Below, piece by piece: positions 23,123-41,828 of a stretch of 64,000 nt of DNA. The notes under the pieces are model-generated. The model made no database searches, was not told the DNA's origin, and worked only from the letters and a program-made list of their open reading frames with translations. The stretch's first letter is position 1. Every line of letters begins with the position of its first letter. The stretch is taken from positions 15,601,267-15,665,266 of the forward strand of contig OZ059898.1 in the NCBI GenBank assembly GCA_964057225.1. Direction: 5' to 3'. The translations under genes and the position numbers were made by a program. The DNA comes from Auanema rhodensis. Its lineage: Eukaryota; Nematoda; Chromadorea; Rhabditida; Rhabditidae.

Positions 23123-26100
23123 CTGAAGGTTGAAGAATGAATAGAATGAATAGAATGAAACAAACAAAAAATTAACGAATGAAAGTTCTTCAGAATATAC
23201 AAAAATAGAAGAAAATGCTGTTTCAATATTAAAAAACCAAAAAGATTTTAATCTTAGCACCAAACTTGAAAATCAGCCGATCAGGTCAATAATGAAGTTA
23301 AAAACCGAACAAAAAGTGAGAAAAAAACAAATAATTTGTAGAGAAGAATTGAGATTCATATTTTGATATTATAACTTCATAATATGTTCACAACATTATG
23401 TAAATTAGAGTTTTAAAAAGGAATTCGAATCAAGTAATTCAATACAATATGATGCCGTAGATGTCTTCGTTAACAAAACCGGTTAAATAGCTCAGAAGAA
23501 GAGAAGAAATAGCTTTATAATCTCGATAGGATGTACATCGGATGTTGTAATTGAGATATAATTATATTTAAGAAATTATATATAAATGAAATAAAGTTTT
23601 AGCTAGTTTATAATGTAATTTGAAGGTAGAAATGAAGATCATTTTCATTTTATATGATATAGCAAGCAGATTACAAGCAGATTTCAGAAGTTCAACAGAA
23701 AAAAGTATCTGATTTGATACTTATTTCTTAAAAAAAACATCGTTCGAAAACATTTTGAACCGTTTGAAATGAAGATTAGGTTGAGTTGTGAAATTAAAAA
23801 TATGCGAAAGTGCAAGTTCAAACACATGTGCTAGGTCATGGGAATTCGCAAATCAAAACAAAGTTCATCAAGTATGAGTTAGAGGTTTAATATAAAATAG
23901 GTAAAAGAGTCAGAGTAGGAGAGAGAAAGAGAAAGTGTTTAACAATATTTCCGGATTTTGTTACAAAAATTTGAATGAAGTTGTATGAGATGGATATGAT
24001 GGAACACTATATTCTAAGGATTATCCATAGGTAAGTAATCGATTTGGAATATTGCCAATACCATTATAAGTTCAATTGGAACTGTATAAGTCATTAAGTA
24101 CAGACAATTAAGAAAACTCTCAAATATCGGTTTTCAATCTTAGCTTAATAGAAGCTTAATCTTTATCTTTGCAGCCACGGATAAGGAACTGGTAAGCCAG
24201 TTAGCGGCCTCCGCTTGTTAGCTTTCAAGCTTGTCAACGAAGCAATTTCGTTGAAATATTGGTGAGAAAGGGATAGTTAACGATAGAGGGAAACTGAACA
24301 AGAATGAAAACTAATGAAGAAAGGTGATGAAAGAGAAAATACAGAAGCGATAGAGAGAAAGGTAGAGATATATATAGAGAGAGAAAAGAAGAGATAGATT
24401 AAGAGAGTAGTAAAGAGATAGGGAGAGAAAAATAAGAAGAGAGTGAGAGAAAGAATGAGATTAAGAGAAAAAAATAAAAAATGTAGAGACGAATAGGAAT
24501 ACGAGGAAAGGATCAGAAGCTGTGACGTAGTTAAGGAGAAGTTTTCGCATAGTTGTTCAAGGGTAAGGATCTTGATGTGGAAAAAAACAGAATAGTTTCA
24601 TTGATATCTTTATTTTAAAAGTTTTCAACTTGTGTCTGTGTGTGTTTGCTCTTCTATCAGGTATCTTGAGAGATTAAAAACTATTTTGTGAGATATGGAA
24701 GATATAGAAGACTTAGAAAGCAATAGTTGTGAAAGGGTTTAGGGGAATCCTTTCTACATTTCGATGATCAATCAGCATCTGTGGACAGTCGGTTACGTTC
24801 TCTCATTTTTCTGTCAACTTCTTGCCTTTCAATTCAAACTTTTGCTTTTGATTTTCAGCAAATTTTAGCAATTGGCTGACTTCCCTGCTCGCTAGATGAC
24901 AGCTCAAAACCGTCAGAAGCAAGACGGTGCAATCGGAAAAGAAACGTTGAATATCCGAGCAGCGCTAGGATTTGTTCGATTCGTTTGACATTTCAGACAT
25001 TTTTTGGTCAAATAAAAACTGAAAGACAGTTTCTTATATATATATATATATATTATCTAATAATATGAGAAAAGGAAGGTAAAATGAAAATAAAATTGAA
25101 ATACGCACTCAGTATTGGACAAACAATTTGATGACATCAGGAAAGACAATTCGCATTGAAGTTCCCAACTCGTTGATCTCAAATATACATTTTTTTCTCT
25201 TCTCTCCTAATCGAAATAAAGAAAGAGAGTTAGAAATAGTATTTGACAACATAATTTTAATGGAAATTATATAAAAAACTTTGGATACTTTGCCATATGC
25301 TCTTGAAGAAAAAGAATTTCTCATCGAGACATCGTGAAACAATCAAGACATTTTGGGAAGTACTTAGCAAAAGCACTTGAAATAGCAAAATGGGTTTGGC
25401 TGGCTGGTTGATTGTAAGTAAGATCCAGATGAACAAATCGAAAAGTAGGTATGGAAATGGAGATGAATATGAATGAGGAAATGATGATGAAGATGAAGAA
25501 GAGGACAACGACGATGAAGAAAAATGGGCGGCAGGTTATAAGACCAACGGTTACATCAGTCGGCGGAAAGCAGAGAAGACATTTAGGCAGAATGGGCTGC
25601 GAGGTTGGAAGGTGGAAACGATCTCTTGCAAGAGGTCAAATGTGATTTACAGAACTTAAATATGTCAAGAAGGAGAACACAAAGATAAGAGGACGAGAGA
25701 AATAGAGAAGTTTATAAGATTCATCGCAAATTTTCTAAAGAAATCAAAGAATATTAAAACAACTTGTGTATACTTAAATATATTATAACAAGGATTAAAC
25801 ATAAATGTCAATGTACAGAGACAGAAAAAATGAGGCAAAAAGGTGGGAAAAGATATGGCTACAAACGACGGATTAACGATATGAATTGTCTCTCCCAGCC
25901 TAGACATCTTCAGAGAAGGAGTCGGAGCACAGAACCAAATAGTACGAGAGACTATGAATAATCAGAGTGAAGAAATAAACAAGAGAGATATTGATATACA
26001 TAGAGAGAGTGAACGAAAAATGAGGAAAAGTGTGAGGCTGTTGGCTAACAAGAGAAATAGAGAAGGGGGGGGGGACCTCTGCAGATGATGTTCGACAACC

Positions 26101-27240
26101 GTAGAAACCGGTCGTTATCTGTGCCAAGAGAATGTTGATTCCTCTCGTTTTTCCGAAAATTTCTGTCAACTATTCTTGTCATAGTTCCTTTGAGATTGGT
26201 TTGTTTCTCGAAAAGTTACTACTATCAGATGTCTTTTGTATAGTTTAGTCATAGGTTCATGAAAAGAAACCTATGAGCGATACCATATAAAGAATTTGGG
26301 GAGAAATGATGAGATGGGTCAGCAGCATAAAGACGATAGATGAGGAGTTTGTTGATGGGTGTTTTCGGATTGATGACTGCAAAAAAATAGAAAAATTACA
26401 AAAGAACTTGGAAAAAAAGGAAGAAGAAGTCAATTTACAAACTAGATCATGTTTTTTCAATTTTACAAAATATGAAAATGGAATCTTATTTTTTTTAATA
26501 TTTAATTAGTTTTAATATATAATAATAATAATTATACATATTTTATATAAAATCTTTTTAATAAATAAAGAAAAAAAAGAAGAAAAAGGGAGAAAGAACT
26601 TGATAGTGAACAGGAAAAATAATGTGAAGAGAGGAAAAAAACCAAAAATACATGAAATTAAGAAGAAAAAAACATGGAATAAATAGCCTTTTTATCTATT
26701 TTTTTGTTACAAAAAAAAAGAAATAAAGCTTATGTTTGGGACATCGTCTTGTTATAGTCCGAAAATCATTTTTTTTCAAGATTCTAGAATGAAAACATGA
26801 TTGAAGTTTGTAGACATTTAGAATCATGACCAGACTAGCCATCATGACACCAGTAGGGGGGGGGAGAGGTTGAGAGACATGGCAGAAAACTAGGTTCTGC
26901 GGTCTGAGTACAGAATGATAAGCGTCGCATTCTTGGATGATTCGTCTTGTCCGCCAGTTTTGCTCACAATCTGCTAATGTTGTTCATGGTGCAGCATGAG
27001 AGCATTGACAAGATCGAAGACGTTCATCTGAATCAAATTGTCGATCAGACAATCAGATGAGTGATGAAGCCGATAGAGGAGATGGTGTAGAGAATTAGAA
27101 ATAATAGGAAAGAATTGCATATGAGTGGAAGAGAGATAGGAGGAAGAGAACGAGAAACAGATAGATACTGCGCTTTCTGAGCACAATGTGTGTTAGAGCA
27201 GCATAAGGACGAAATATTGAAACATACAGTTTGCAATCTT
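23123..27240. other. Gene-poor region, proximal part upstream of FAM43
   Basis: No gene recognised. A purine-rich plus strand runs from about 24280 to 24500 (GAGA/AGAGA). Poly-G runs lie at 26065-26074 and 26856-26864, and a (TA)n run near 25038. Less AT-rich islands lie at about 24170-24250, 24870-24990, 25500-25640 and 26890-27060; they give short open frames on several strands at once, so none is convincing as an exon. This stretch may hold FAM43 promoter, 5' UTR and regulatory DNA. Confidence 0.4.
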
Positions 27241-27548
27241 GCCTCTCTCTCTATTTCTCTTACATTCATAGAATATTTTCTTCATTTACTGATAGTCGTG
27301 TTATATTCTCTTCAAATTATTTTATCTCTCATTCTCTCTTTCTCTCTCTCTTATATTCGTCTTAAATTATAAATATATAAAGTTGATGGCCATTGGTCAA
27401 ATTGCGCTTGAAGCAAACATAGAGAGATTTTCATAAATTGAATAGAAAGAATGATATTCAAAAGATATAATAACAATGAATAAAAGAAATTTCAGATCAA
27501 TTTGTAATATAAAATATAAGAAAGAGAAAGGGAAATAAAGAGGTAAAA

Positions 27549-27550
<2 letters not shown>

Positions 27551-27580
<30 letters not shown>
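27551..27580 (+). repeat. (AG)n microsatellite
   Basis: About 30 bp of pure AG, followed by interrupted AAAGAG repeats. Confidence 0.9.
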
Positions 27581-31398
<3,818 letters not shown>

Positions 31399-32982
31399 GA
31401 CTACATTCACAAAAACATTTACATGTTCATCACCAAAGCTTTCGAATGATGTTTATCACGAAATGGGTTTTTCCATTCTTCAGTAGAAGAAGACTTATCT
31501 TTCAATCTTTGGTTTTGAACTTATACAAGATAGTTGTGATGATGGAAGATTCATACTAATGATGATGACGATGACAAGCAAGCACAAAGACAACATGCTT
31601 ACAGATAGTGTGTGAGCACTGTTAAGACTGCCGGATTGTTGTTTGTTCGAGACTAACGGTAGCGACGAAACTAAGCGGAAAAAAGCTTTGACGCAACTTT
31701 CAGAAATTTCATGCATGAAACATAGAAGAAAACGGCTGGTAAAGTCTTCCGCGCCAACTATTTTTAGTTGAATTTCAAGAAAATTCAAAACAGAATTTGA
31801 AGGAACATACCATGGCGGCAAAGTTTGAAAAGAATTCAATTTGACAAATCCAGTATTCAGTGATGAATATGATGATGCGAATTTGAGTTATATGCATATA
31901 ATTATGTATAAACTTCTTCATATATAGTTGTGTTTTTCATGGAAAATGGAGGTGTTGCAACTTCAAGATATGCAGGTGCAGGCGGTTGTGGAGTGCATGA
32001 ATAGCTTTTGGGTGCAACTTGGATTTTAAACTCATTGACATCACATCTCAACTCATTGCCTTGATTTGCACCTCAGTATGAGTGAAATGACGCTGTTGCA
32101 GTTTTCTAAGAGAGGAGGTTGAAAGTCATGATGACGGAGTTTTCGTGGAATTTGAACATTTTGATAATTGGAAGAGACATTGTGAGCTAAGACGGAAGAA
32201 GTGTGGGATATTCCGTGCAACAGCACTGACTGAAAATTGGTAATAAGAGACAGAGAGAGAGAGAAAGAGAGAGAGAGATACAAGAAAATGCTGGTTGGGA
32301 GTGTTGTAGTAGACCAAGTCAATAGGATGGTTCAATGGATAGAAAGGAAGGATGAGGTCTCAAGAATATCAACGAGAATTGAAACTTTCCGGAAATGCCC
32401 TGAATTATCTCAAATCTGATGCTGATGTAGTTGACAAGTTGGACTTGTTGTTTCATATCAAACGACATTTGATTTTCAGTTTAAAAACTTTGTTTGAGTC
32501 GAAAGTAGAAAGAAAGTAGTATAGGAGGAGTACAAGAAGAGAACTTTTTTTAAAAGAAAAAATTAGTTGAATGTCTATGTTTTAAGTAAATAAATGATAA
32601 AATTTAAAGTAAAATTGAAAATAATAAGAAACGGAAAAGAAAAATTTCTAATTTTAACTGAAAAAAAACCAAAACAAAGATATTTGAAATGTAACTGTCA
32701 GTTAGCTAATAACTAAACAGCTAGCCTCAAGTTCTTAGACTCGTGTATACGATTGAGGCAGACAGAAGATGAAGGAGAACAAAGATCTGACCAGTTGAGA
32801 ATAATTTTGTGGAAAAAGAATAAAAGGAAGTTTTTCAGTATGTATGTGTATATATGCCTGGAAGGGGAGGTCTAGCTAGGATAGGATGGTAGTAGTGCAC
32901 TAGCTGAATAGGGTGTAGACGTTGAAATGGAGACTAGAAGGTATGGGAGGCTAGGCTCAAACTGGTCCGGTTATGAATAGAT

Positions 32983-33179
32983 TCAGGCACGTAGCCATAT
33001 TCCTCCGTCGTCAGCTGCAACAGCATCATCATCATCATCCTCATCATCATCATCATCATCGTCACCATCATCATCATCATCATCATCATCCTCGTTGTCG
33101 TTAGGCCATGCGTATGTTTGTGAAATGTGAGTGACTATGTCTTCAACAGACGGCATCTCGGCAATATCGTTGTCGTCAG
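32983..33179 (-). CDS. Candidate terminal exon encoding an Asp-rich C-terminus (uncertain)
   Basis: On the minus strand an acceptor-like CATTAAG is followed by 197 bp that stay open to a TGA at 32983-32985. The translation contains DIAEMPSVEDIVTHISQ, then TYAWPNDNE, two long Asp runs from a (GAT)n microsatellite, and ends DDGGIWLRA. Codon choice outside the repeat is varied and less AT-rich than the surroundings. I found no matching upstream exon and the plus strand is also open here, so this may be a chance product of a (CAT)n tract. The family is not recognised. Confidence 0.22.
33022..33092. repeat. Interrupted (CAT)n microsatellite
   Basis: Two runs of CAT trinucleotides separated by CCTCAT and GTCACC interruptions. 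It lies inside the candidate Asp-rich exon. Confidence 0.95.
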
Positions 33180-35140
33180 CTTAATGTATACCATGTTACG
33201 TTGACGTGAAAATGAAACGGCATCACAGACAAAAAGAAAATATAAATAGATGAAATGAAGTAGATAGAGATGTATATTGATTATATAATTAGTACTTTCT
33301 CTATATACTTGTATATATAATTAGTCTTGTCCGGAACATAATATGAGTGACAGTCGCGTCATCTGTATACTGTGTTGTCTCTTGTTGGCGTTGACACGCA
33401 AAATGTTGCAAATCGTCAATTCAGAAGAGAGTACCAGATAAATCTTTCAAATTATAATGTGCATTATGAGTCATTCTCGGAAACCATTCCTTCATTGTAT
33501 TCATATAATTGACTAAGTATAATTGACGAAATGGTTGCTGATTAATATCCAAACTTGTTGACTTTCATTCCATATTAGCATGGACTGGGTGGCCGAAAAC
33601 CGGTTTAGTCTGTACAGTCTTGACCTAAAATTGGTGGAGCTCGACAAAGACCAAGAACAATGAATATACATATGATTTGACCGTTTCGAACTCAGCTTCA
33701 ATGAGAATACCGGAGAAGAAAGGTGGGGGGATGGAGGGAGAGAGTGTGAGGAACTGTATTGAATGAGCGAAAAGTCAGTTGGTGTCAGTTGGTGAAATAT
33801 ATTGAAAGAACAATGTTATAAGAGAAAACAAAGTGATATGATAAAGTAAAAGCTGGAAATGTATGATTGCAATCAAATGGAGGGAAAAGAGGTGGAGAGG
33901 ATGAATTAGAAGAGAAAATCGAGGTGTTCAAATTAAATTCTTAACGATTCAATACATTAAGCTAATAGGCTTGATAGACAAACCAATTAAATGTTTTCTT
34001 TTCTTTCGTTTTTTTTACTTTGTGGACTATTGGCTAATTTGTTCTGAAAGCATGGGGAAAAGAGAAAATGGACCAGAGATAGCTTGTGCAGATTCTCTCT
34101 ATCAAAATTAACGTTTCTATAGAGAGAGAGCGAAAGGTAAAGAGAGAGAAATGTAAAGAGAGAGAGAAAGGACGAAGTAATAGCTCAAGCGGACAACAGA
34201 AAAAACAGCTTCAAAAGCAAATTTCATGAAAAGAAGCCGAAAGTAAGCATGACTATCATCTTCGTCTTAATCATCGACTAGATTGAAACTGTATCAGAAG
34301 TGAATAAACTTTTTTTTTCTTATACTTTTTCTTTATTTCTCCTTCTTCTTCCTTTCTTCATGTCTCGTGGCATTAGGAAAACTGAGACTAATCGTTCCTG
34401 TTCAGGAAACGACCGAAAACAAGACAAGAATTGTCTGATATAGTTCAGAGCAAGGAGTGCAAGGAAAAAAATCATAAAGCTCTAGAAGACGATTCCGTTG
34501 TTTGTCCAGGCTGTCTAGCTTCAAATAGCTAGTATGTTCAGGTTGTGTTGTTTTTTTTTGTCTGAATGAAGGAAAAACTTGAGAATGGACGGAATAATTG
34601 CACTGACGGTTCAAGTTGGAGCGGCAATCTGAAACATGTTTGAATTTAGTCGGTTGAATAAGCATCTATGAAATGAGAGCAAGACGAAACTTATGCGAAA
34701 TGAGATTTTTCCTTTTTTTTTCTAAAAAAAGATTTTTGAAGGATATAGGAAAACGAAAATTGAATAAACATTTCATACTTGCATGCAGTATATGAGGAAG
34801 AGCAAAATATAAGAAAAACAATACTTAAGTCGAAAGCATAGTACGAAGAGAGAAAAGTGTCTTTATGTAAAAAAGTGCAGAGAAATTTTCTTTTTTATCC
34901 TTGAGAATATATAATAAATTATAAAAATTATAGAATAAAAACAATTAAATAGGAGAAAAAAGAAAGTTTTATGTGTTATGGCTGAGATGAAGAAACACTA
35001 ATTACCTTGGAAATAGGCATGATTAAGAGCTTTTGAAAAATAAATTGAGAGCATTCACGGAATCATTCTCTTAAGCTTGAACAGCATTAATGCTTGATAA
35101 ACTAATATATAAATTAACATTTGTAAGAGATGATTGGAAA

Positions 35141-35169
35141 AGAGAGAGAGAGAGTGAGAGAGAGAGAGA

Positions 35170-35204
<35 letters not shown>
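35141..35204 (+). repeat. (AG)n microsatellite with few interruptions
   Basis: About 64 bp of GA dinucleotides interrupted by single GTGAG and GGGAG variants. Confidence 0.92.
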
Positions 35205-35205
<1 letters not shown>

Positions 35206-37599
35206 AAAATGAAAAATGAACTGTTTCCACTCGAAGATTTGAGCAGCATGTGATGAGTATCATGAGTATATTTCGGTTAACTTAATGTCAAAGGTCTTAC
35301 AGCTTTCGTGTGAAAGTCATTCGATATTGATATGAGTAAGTTTTAGCATAAAAAAATGTTTTTTTCGAACAACAAACAAGCTTGAGAAGAAGAGAAATAG
35401 AGAATAAGTTGAACTAGAGTTGTAACCTATTCACTGTATGGGTAGATTATACAAAGTAAAGAAGATTAACTATCGGTACACTACATTTGAGGAAGTAAGG
35501 CAATAGTAAGTTAAGTTATTTATGCGAAAATTCAAATATTTTCTTTTTTTGGCCAAAAAAAAATTCGAACGGTTGTTAGATGATGAAAGTCAAATGTTTT
35601 CTTTAAAGTTACAGAGGAAAAAAAAGTGTTTTTAGTTTGGTAAATAAGAAAAAGAAAGGAAAAAGAAATGAAATGTAGGAGCAAAAGCTTGGTGACTATG
35701 AAAACGTATGTAATTTGAAACGTTTTCATATATTATAAATCGTCAACAAAACTTTTGACAAGACAAAGTCTATTTTCATGGAAAGAAAAATAATAAAGAA
35801 AATAAATGATTTGGGATGTATTTGAAAACAAGTTAAATGACTTAATTTAATCGTGATGTTCAATGATCAGGATACAAAGAAATATCAGGTAATATGCGAA
35901 CAGCTTCACAAGAGTTTTTCAGAAAAGAGATGACGCCACCAGTTATTTTGAAAATCATGTGTGAAACGACGACGAAATAAAGAGTAATATGAAATGTATA
36001 AATAAAGAGAGTGAGAGGAAGAGTGAGAGAGAGAGAGAGAGGGGGGGGGGAGAGAGAAGTAAGATGGTGATGAGCAAAAAGCAAAATATGAAAACGGAAA
36101 TAATCACGGGAAACGTACTTGTACATGGAGTCTGGGAATTATAAGTTGAGGAAAAAATATAAAAGAATATAAGATGTAAGCTAAGTAGTACTGAAAGATA
36201 GAACTATTTTCGAAAAATGGACACAGTAGTATTGAGATTTGCTGATTGAGGAGGGAAATGACCAGAGGAATAACTGCTGACGGGACGGTTGGGACTGGCG
36301 GCGAACGCTCTAGTCGCCATCGTCGTATACGAAGGAAGCAACGATAAACTAATGATATAGTGGTAGGGGAACATGAAAGAGAATATAGTATGATGTCTCA
36401 TCTTATGCTACAACATCGACAAAGATGAAGGAGAAGAAGAAGAAGGCATAGTTTGAGAAGAAGAAACGATGGAAAGGAAATGACGTTGTTAAGTACAGAA
36501 GGAAATGACCCACGACGGATATACGATTACTGGACAGAACTGAAAAATCGTAAAAAGTGGAGAAAAAAGAAAAAGAAAAGGGAAATGTTTAATGGAATTA
36601 AGGGATATCATCGGATAAAGGTTTGAAAAAAAGTGTTGCCAAGAAGAAAAAAACGAAATGTCAGATGAGATAGATAGTACATGAGAGCAAGTTTGATAAA
36701 GCAGACAAATATGACGAAAAGAAGCTTGTTATGTCAGTATTGCCACACTAAGAATGGGAACAGGAGAGGGATGGGAGAAGGGTGTTCGGAAGGAACAGGG
36801 AAAGAAACGAGATTTTCAGAGAATATTTGAAGAAAAGTTTTAGAAAAAAAAAGTTAAAGCTTAAATGAAACATCATGTTTTGAGTTAGATATAGCAGCTG
36901 ATGAGCGAGCAGAACGCAATGTTCTCATGCTGATCTATAGACATTGAAGATGCCTGCAGATCTACCTTTACATATAGATATATATATATATATCTGGCTA
37001 TATCTGCAAAAAAAAATATTTTAGAAATAGAATATGCGTGTGTTTTTTGAAAAAAAATGGTTAATAAAGGATATGAGAAGAAAAAAAGAGTAGGAGGATG
37101 AGTATCTGAAGCAGAAGTAGATCATGAGAAAGAAATGGAGAACATTAGTAAAGAAGGTAGTGCAGATGAACGAAGAAGATAAACCAAAACACATACAGCA
37201 TATGCAACTTGTTACTTAGAGCCTATCTACTACTGACCACATGTACACATGTATATGTATATGTAGTACATGATATAGGTGGAGATGAACATACATGGGC
37301 ATGTTTCCCTGATGTTCTTCCTACATCTCTTCTGCTTTTCGACAATGTTATTACATTACAAAGATATAAATGATCTTTAAAATGAGAAAAAAGATGGAGG
37401 TATTACGGCATAAATATGTTTTCATTGTCTGTGATGTCTTAGTTTTCAAAAAGTATTTTTACCATTTTTTTTGTTTTAAAGAGCTCAAATTCGTTTTTTT
37501 CGATCTCTGGACGGCATGTTCTTGCTCTTTAGCTCTCTGTTTTCATTCGCATTCAGTCTATCTATCTATTTCTCTTTGTCTTGCTCTTTTGCTCTCTTG

Positions 37600-37628
<29 letters not shown>
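37600..37628 (+). repeat. (CT)n microsatellite
   Basis: About 28 bp of CT with CT-rich flanks (37555-37660). Together with a short tract at 27241-27345 it is among the first pyrimidine tracts on the plus strand in the gene-poor region. Confidence 0.92.
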
Positions 37629-37634
<6 letters not shown>

Positions 37635-39600
37635 TCTCTCTCTTTATCCATATCTCTCTTGAGATTGGACATTTGGCTGTGTATGTACATATGAATGTGT
37701 ACGGGCTGTTGCTTCTGCTACTGCTGATGCTTCTGCGATGGTTGTGGTAGCTTCAGATGAGCATGAGAGATCAACTTTGTGTATGAGAGATAGATGTTAC
37801 ATTAGATTTAACATTCTAAAGCATATTGACGAAAAACTGAATGAAATACGAGGTAAAATCAACATTATATTAAAGGAACAGCAGGTGACTGACTTTTTTC
37901 AGATTCAAGCTGCAAGCAACAGCAGTAAGTAGGGTGCTGCCAATAGCCAAAGTAAAATAAATAAATATAAATGCAAATGAAATGTGAACATTTGAACAGA
38001 AAAAGTGAGCACAAGCTTCTGCTATGACGTGCAGTGTGTACTGTGCGTGAAAACGTCAATCTTTGAAAACAGGATTGAAGACCAGATTTCGCTAGGAAGA
38101 GAGCTTCATCTGTTGTTGGTTCTGAGCTGCACGTGCGGTTTATACAATTTCAATAAACACAAAATCAGATAATTATCTTGATTAAGATGAGTTTAATTGA
38201 AAAATAAGTTCAGAAGGAATAACATGATGATTTGGGTGGTCCATGAAAAAGAAATACGAATGTTCCGGATACATTCATGAGTAAAGAGGCTTGACATCTA
38301 ATTAATTGTATAGAAAATATATAAATTCATGTATATATGACATATTGTATAGTAGATATCTAGAGATTTTTCAAAAGAAAATAGCAGGCTATCCCAGTCT
38401 GACCATAGTATAAGTCCTGAAAGTGAAGGTCATTTGACTTTTGTACAGAAGGATAGCAGTAGATAGACAGTATATGAGTCATCAAATGAGGTATCCGAAA
38501 ATCAACATTGACCTTTTCCGAACAATGTCTATCCAAAAACTGAAGTATGTTCGCTTCTTGTCTTTATTGGTTTGAAGACACAAAAAATATGACGAAGAAG
38601 AGGTAAGAAAAGAAGGAAAAAAGAACAAAAACATCTGTGATCTCTTAGTAGTATAATTGAAGACAAAAGAGATGGTAGAGTAATATACAATGAAAAATAC
38701 AGATTAACTAAGTGAAAAAGGGTGAGAAAGAGAGAAAGAAAGAGGGAGAGCGCAGCAAATAAAAGGATTTCGAAGTTTTCTATAAGATTAAGAGGGATGT
38801 ACACTACTGATGTTACAAGCGGCGAAAATGAAATACAAGAAATTGAAGGAAAGAGATTAAAATAAATGAAAATGACACAAGAAAGATCTTTGCTTCTTAA
38901 ACAAAGACATATATAAGAAGAGTAAGAAGAATTATAATATAATTAACTATATGGATGTATAGTTAAGTATAATATATACTATGTATATACATATACCTAT
39001 CAGGGTTTTATATATTATATTTTATTTAAAATTAAAGATAACATATAGTGATAGAGAGATGTATGAAAAGAGAAATTTATAGTATTATGTTTAGCTATAA
39101 GAATGTAATATTGAATTCATACACGATAACACTAAGATGTTTCATGGCTTTTGATAAGAAGAAGAAGAAGAAGAAGAAGTTTTTTTATTTATAATCTATG
39201 TATCTTCTATCTTAGAACATCTGATGATGATGATGATGATGATGTACATACATCTGAAGCATACATAGATACATATATGTATTGATAACTAACTATATGT
39301 GACTGATGATGTTGTTGTTTAACCAATATAGTCGATCACAATGAGTACATGTTTTCTTTTTTTCTGGAATTTGGAAAAAGAATTTCTTTTGTGTATTTCT
39401 AAGTTGACAAATCTTTTTTTTTTGATCAAATATGAGATAAATGAAGTTGCATTATAAGTTCAACTTAAAATATTATAATTTGCGTATGTGTGTGTGTGAA
39501 TTGTTTAATAAAATTGTCGACCAAAAATCTTGGGAATTAACGGAATTTTTGAATAGCAGTAAAAAATGCAAAAATAAAGAGAATGAGATGAGAAAGAGTG

Positions 39601-39660
39601 AGTGAGAGAGAGAGAGTGAGAGAGAGAGAGAGAGAGAGAGTGAGAGAGAGAGAAGAGAGA
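39601..39660 (+). repeat. (GA)n microsatellite with GTGAG interruptions
   Basis: About 60 bp of GA dinucleotides interrupted by GTGAG units. Confidence 0.92.
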
Positions 39661-40576
39661 GGACTAAAATGCATTTTTTTAACTGCATCCTATCCTCCTT
39701 TTTCTTCTTCCAACCTATGTCACAACGAAATTTCGTTGCTTGTTGTCCATTTTACCTATAATTTTAATTTTGATTGCTGAATAATATCGGACACATGGTC
39801 AGGTAATTATGTGTAAGACGACAGACACATATGGTATAATGGTTTTGAATTATACAATAAAAATTATTCAGATTAAAGAAGATAATGAAGCTGTTTATAA
39901 TCAAGTTGAAGTTCTGCTTCAGATGCTAATATAGTAATTGGACGGCGACGACGACGATGACGACGATGACGACGACATATTCACTGATTTCTGTAGAATT
40001 ATCATCTATTAATTTGTGTATAAAACTATATAAAAAGAATAAAAAATGAAAAAAAGAATATAGTTAACGACAAAAAAAATGAAAAAATAAGGTGGAAAAG
40101 CAAAACTTTCATAAAGAAACCGGAAAAAATTTGCAGATATCTCCATTTTTCCATACAAAGAGAAGGAGAGAAAACGAGAGAGAAAGAGAGTGAGGAATGA
40201 AGAGAATTAGAGGGAACATCTTGTTTTCTAATATTCAATTCGTATCGTTAGTTTCTTATAAAATGTAATTAAAACAATTATGTGTAAGTTTTATCAAATT
40301 TTTAGTCCTTGTATGAGCAAAAATCATCAAATTTTGAAATTATAATGAATGATTGCAAAAAGTTTTAAAAAAGTTTTAAAACGTAAAACTTTTTTTAATT
40401 TGTTGTTGTTGTTGTTGTTGCTGCTGCTGCTGATGATTGCGATGATGATGCTTGAAGCTGTTAGATAGAATCATCAAATCACATTAAACCTCATAACACG
40501 AATATAACTCATTTAAAGTGAAAAGCCTCATAATATGTTGCAAGAAAATTACAACTAAGGTTTCAGTACGTTAAAA

Positions 40577-40581
<5 letters not shown>

Positions 40582-40613
<32 letters not shown>
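40582..40613 (+). repeat. (CT)n microsatellite
   Basis: About 32 bp of CT dinucleotides. Confidence 0.92.
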
Positions 40614-40616
<3 letters not shown>

Positions 40617-41759
40617 GAGTCTCTCTATCTATCTATCGCTCACTTTTTCGGCTTTCACGAGTTCTCTCTGTCTTTAGAAGTTAATGTGAATAGAATTTTA
40701 AGGGGTAACCAGCTAAACCCATTAAACGAAAAATAGAAAAACTAACAATAGCCAAGAAAGAAGAATCTGTGCTCTGAGTCTGGCTGGCTAACCATACATC
40801 AGATCAAATTTCAATTCAAATATAAACTCTGCAGTTGAAATGCACGTTTTAAAAAAAGAAAGAAAGATTTTCTTCACATTTTTTTGGTATTTCTTACGCT
40901 TTGCTGTTTTTGCAGGAATTTGAGAAAAATTGAAAAAAATGTGCCTTTTTCCAGAAAATGCGGCAACACTAACTGATGAAGATGATGAGTTAAATAAAGA
41001 AAGAAAGAAAGAAAGAGGACACATACCGAAAGGTACATTAAGGTGATGACGTATGTAATCGTTGAAACAACGTCAAATTCAGAATGTGTTGATTAAGAAA
41101 AACGAAATGACGAATCACAAAAATCTAACAGAAAACGTGATCCGATTGCTCGGTGACCGGAACTATTCTTCTCATTAGATCGGCAGCAAAGACAACAGCG
41201 AAAAAACGAAAATATCAAAGAGAACGAAGAGAGAATAAGCTTTGAAGAGGATTCACTGAAGGAGCTCGGATGAGTTTTGAGTGGTATGAGCTATGGACAG
41301 TCTCGGATCTTGGCGATGTTGACGTCCGGATCCGGTTAACGTGGTTATGCTGTGCTTACTTGCCTATCTTCTCAGTTCCTCGTCGAACTTCCTCTTTCTA
41401 TCTATCTCTCTCTATTTCTCTCTCTCTCTCACACTTTTGCTCTTTTTTTCACCGTTTGATTCACTTTTGTACAGTAAAAGAATGAGTTTGTGAATCCTCA
41501 CTCAGTAGGCCACGTGATCAGAAGAAATAGATGAATCATAAAAATGTTTTTTCGCATATTTTATCCAAATAATAGATAGAGATTGAGTGAAAAATGAAGG
41601 AAACAAGTAATGAAAATAGAGAAACAGACAGATATGTAAATCACTCAATTGGTTGTATTTACTTCAAAAACTGTTAAAGTCGAAATCAAGTTGTTTAACC
41701 AATTGTGTACAAAGAAATATGTTCTTTGAGGGCAAAAACAAGAGAAAACTTATAAGAAA

Positions 41760-41763
<4 letters not shown>

Positions 41764-41824
<61 letters not shown>
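41764..41824 (+). repeat. (GA)n microsatellite
   Basis: About 61 bp, uninterrupted. Confidence 0.95.

Positions 41825-41828
<4 letters not shown>

Noticed and set aside
31495-31839. 114-codon minus-strand frame
   Set aside because: The longest non-repetitive frame in the gene-poor region, but no recognisable domain and no supporting splice or promoter signals; treated as chance.
37370-37750. 126-codon hydrophobic frame on the plus strand
   Set aside because: Most of it is a CT microsatellite; flanks are AT-rich without protein-like composition or splice sites.
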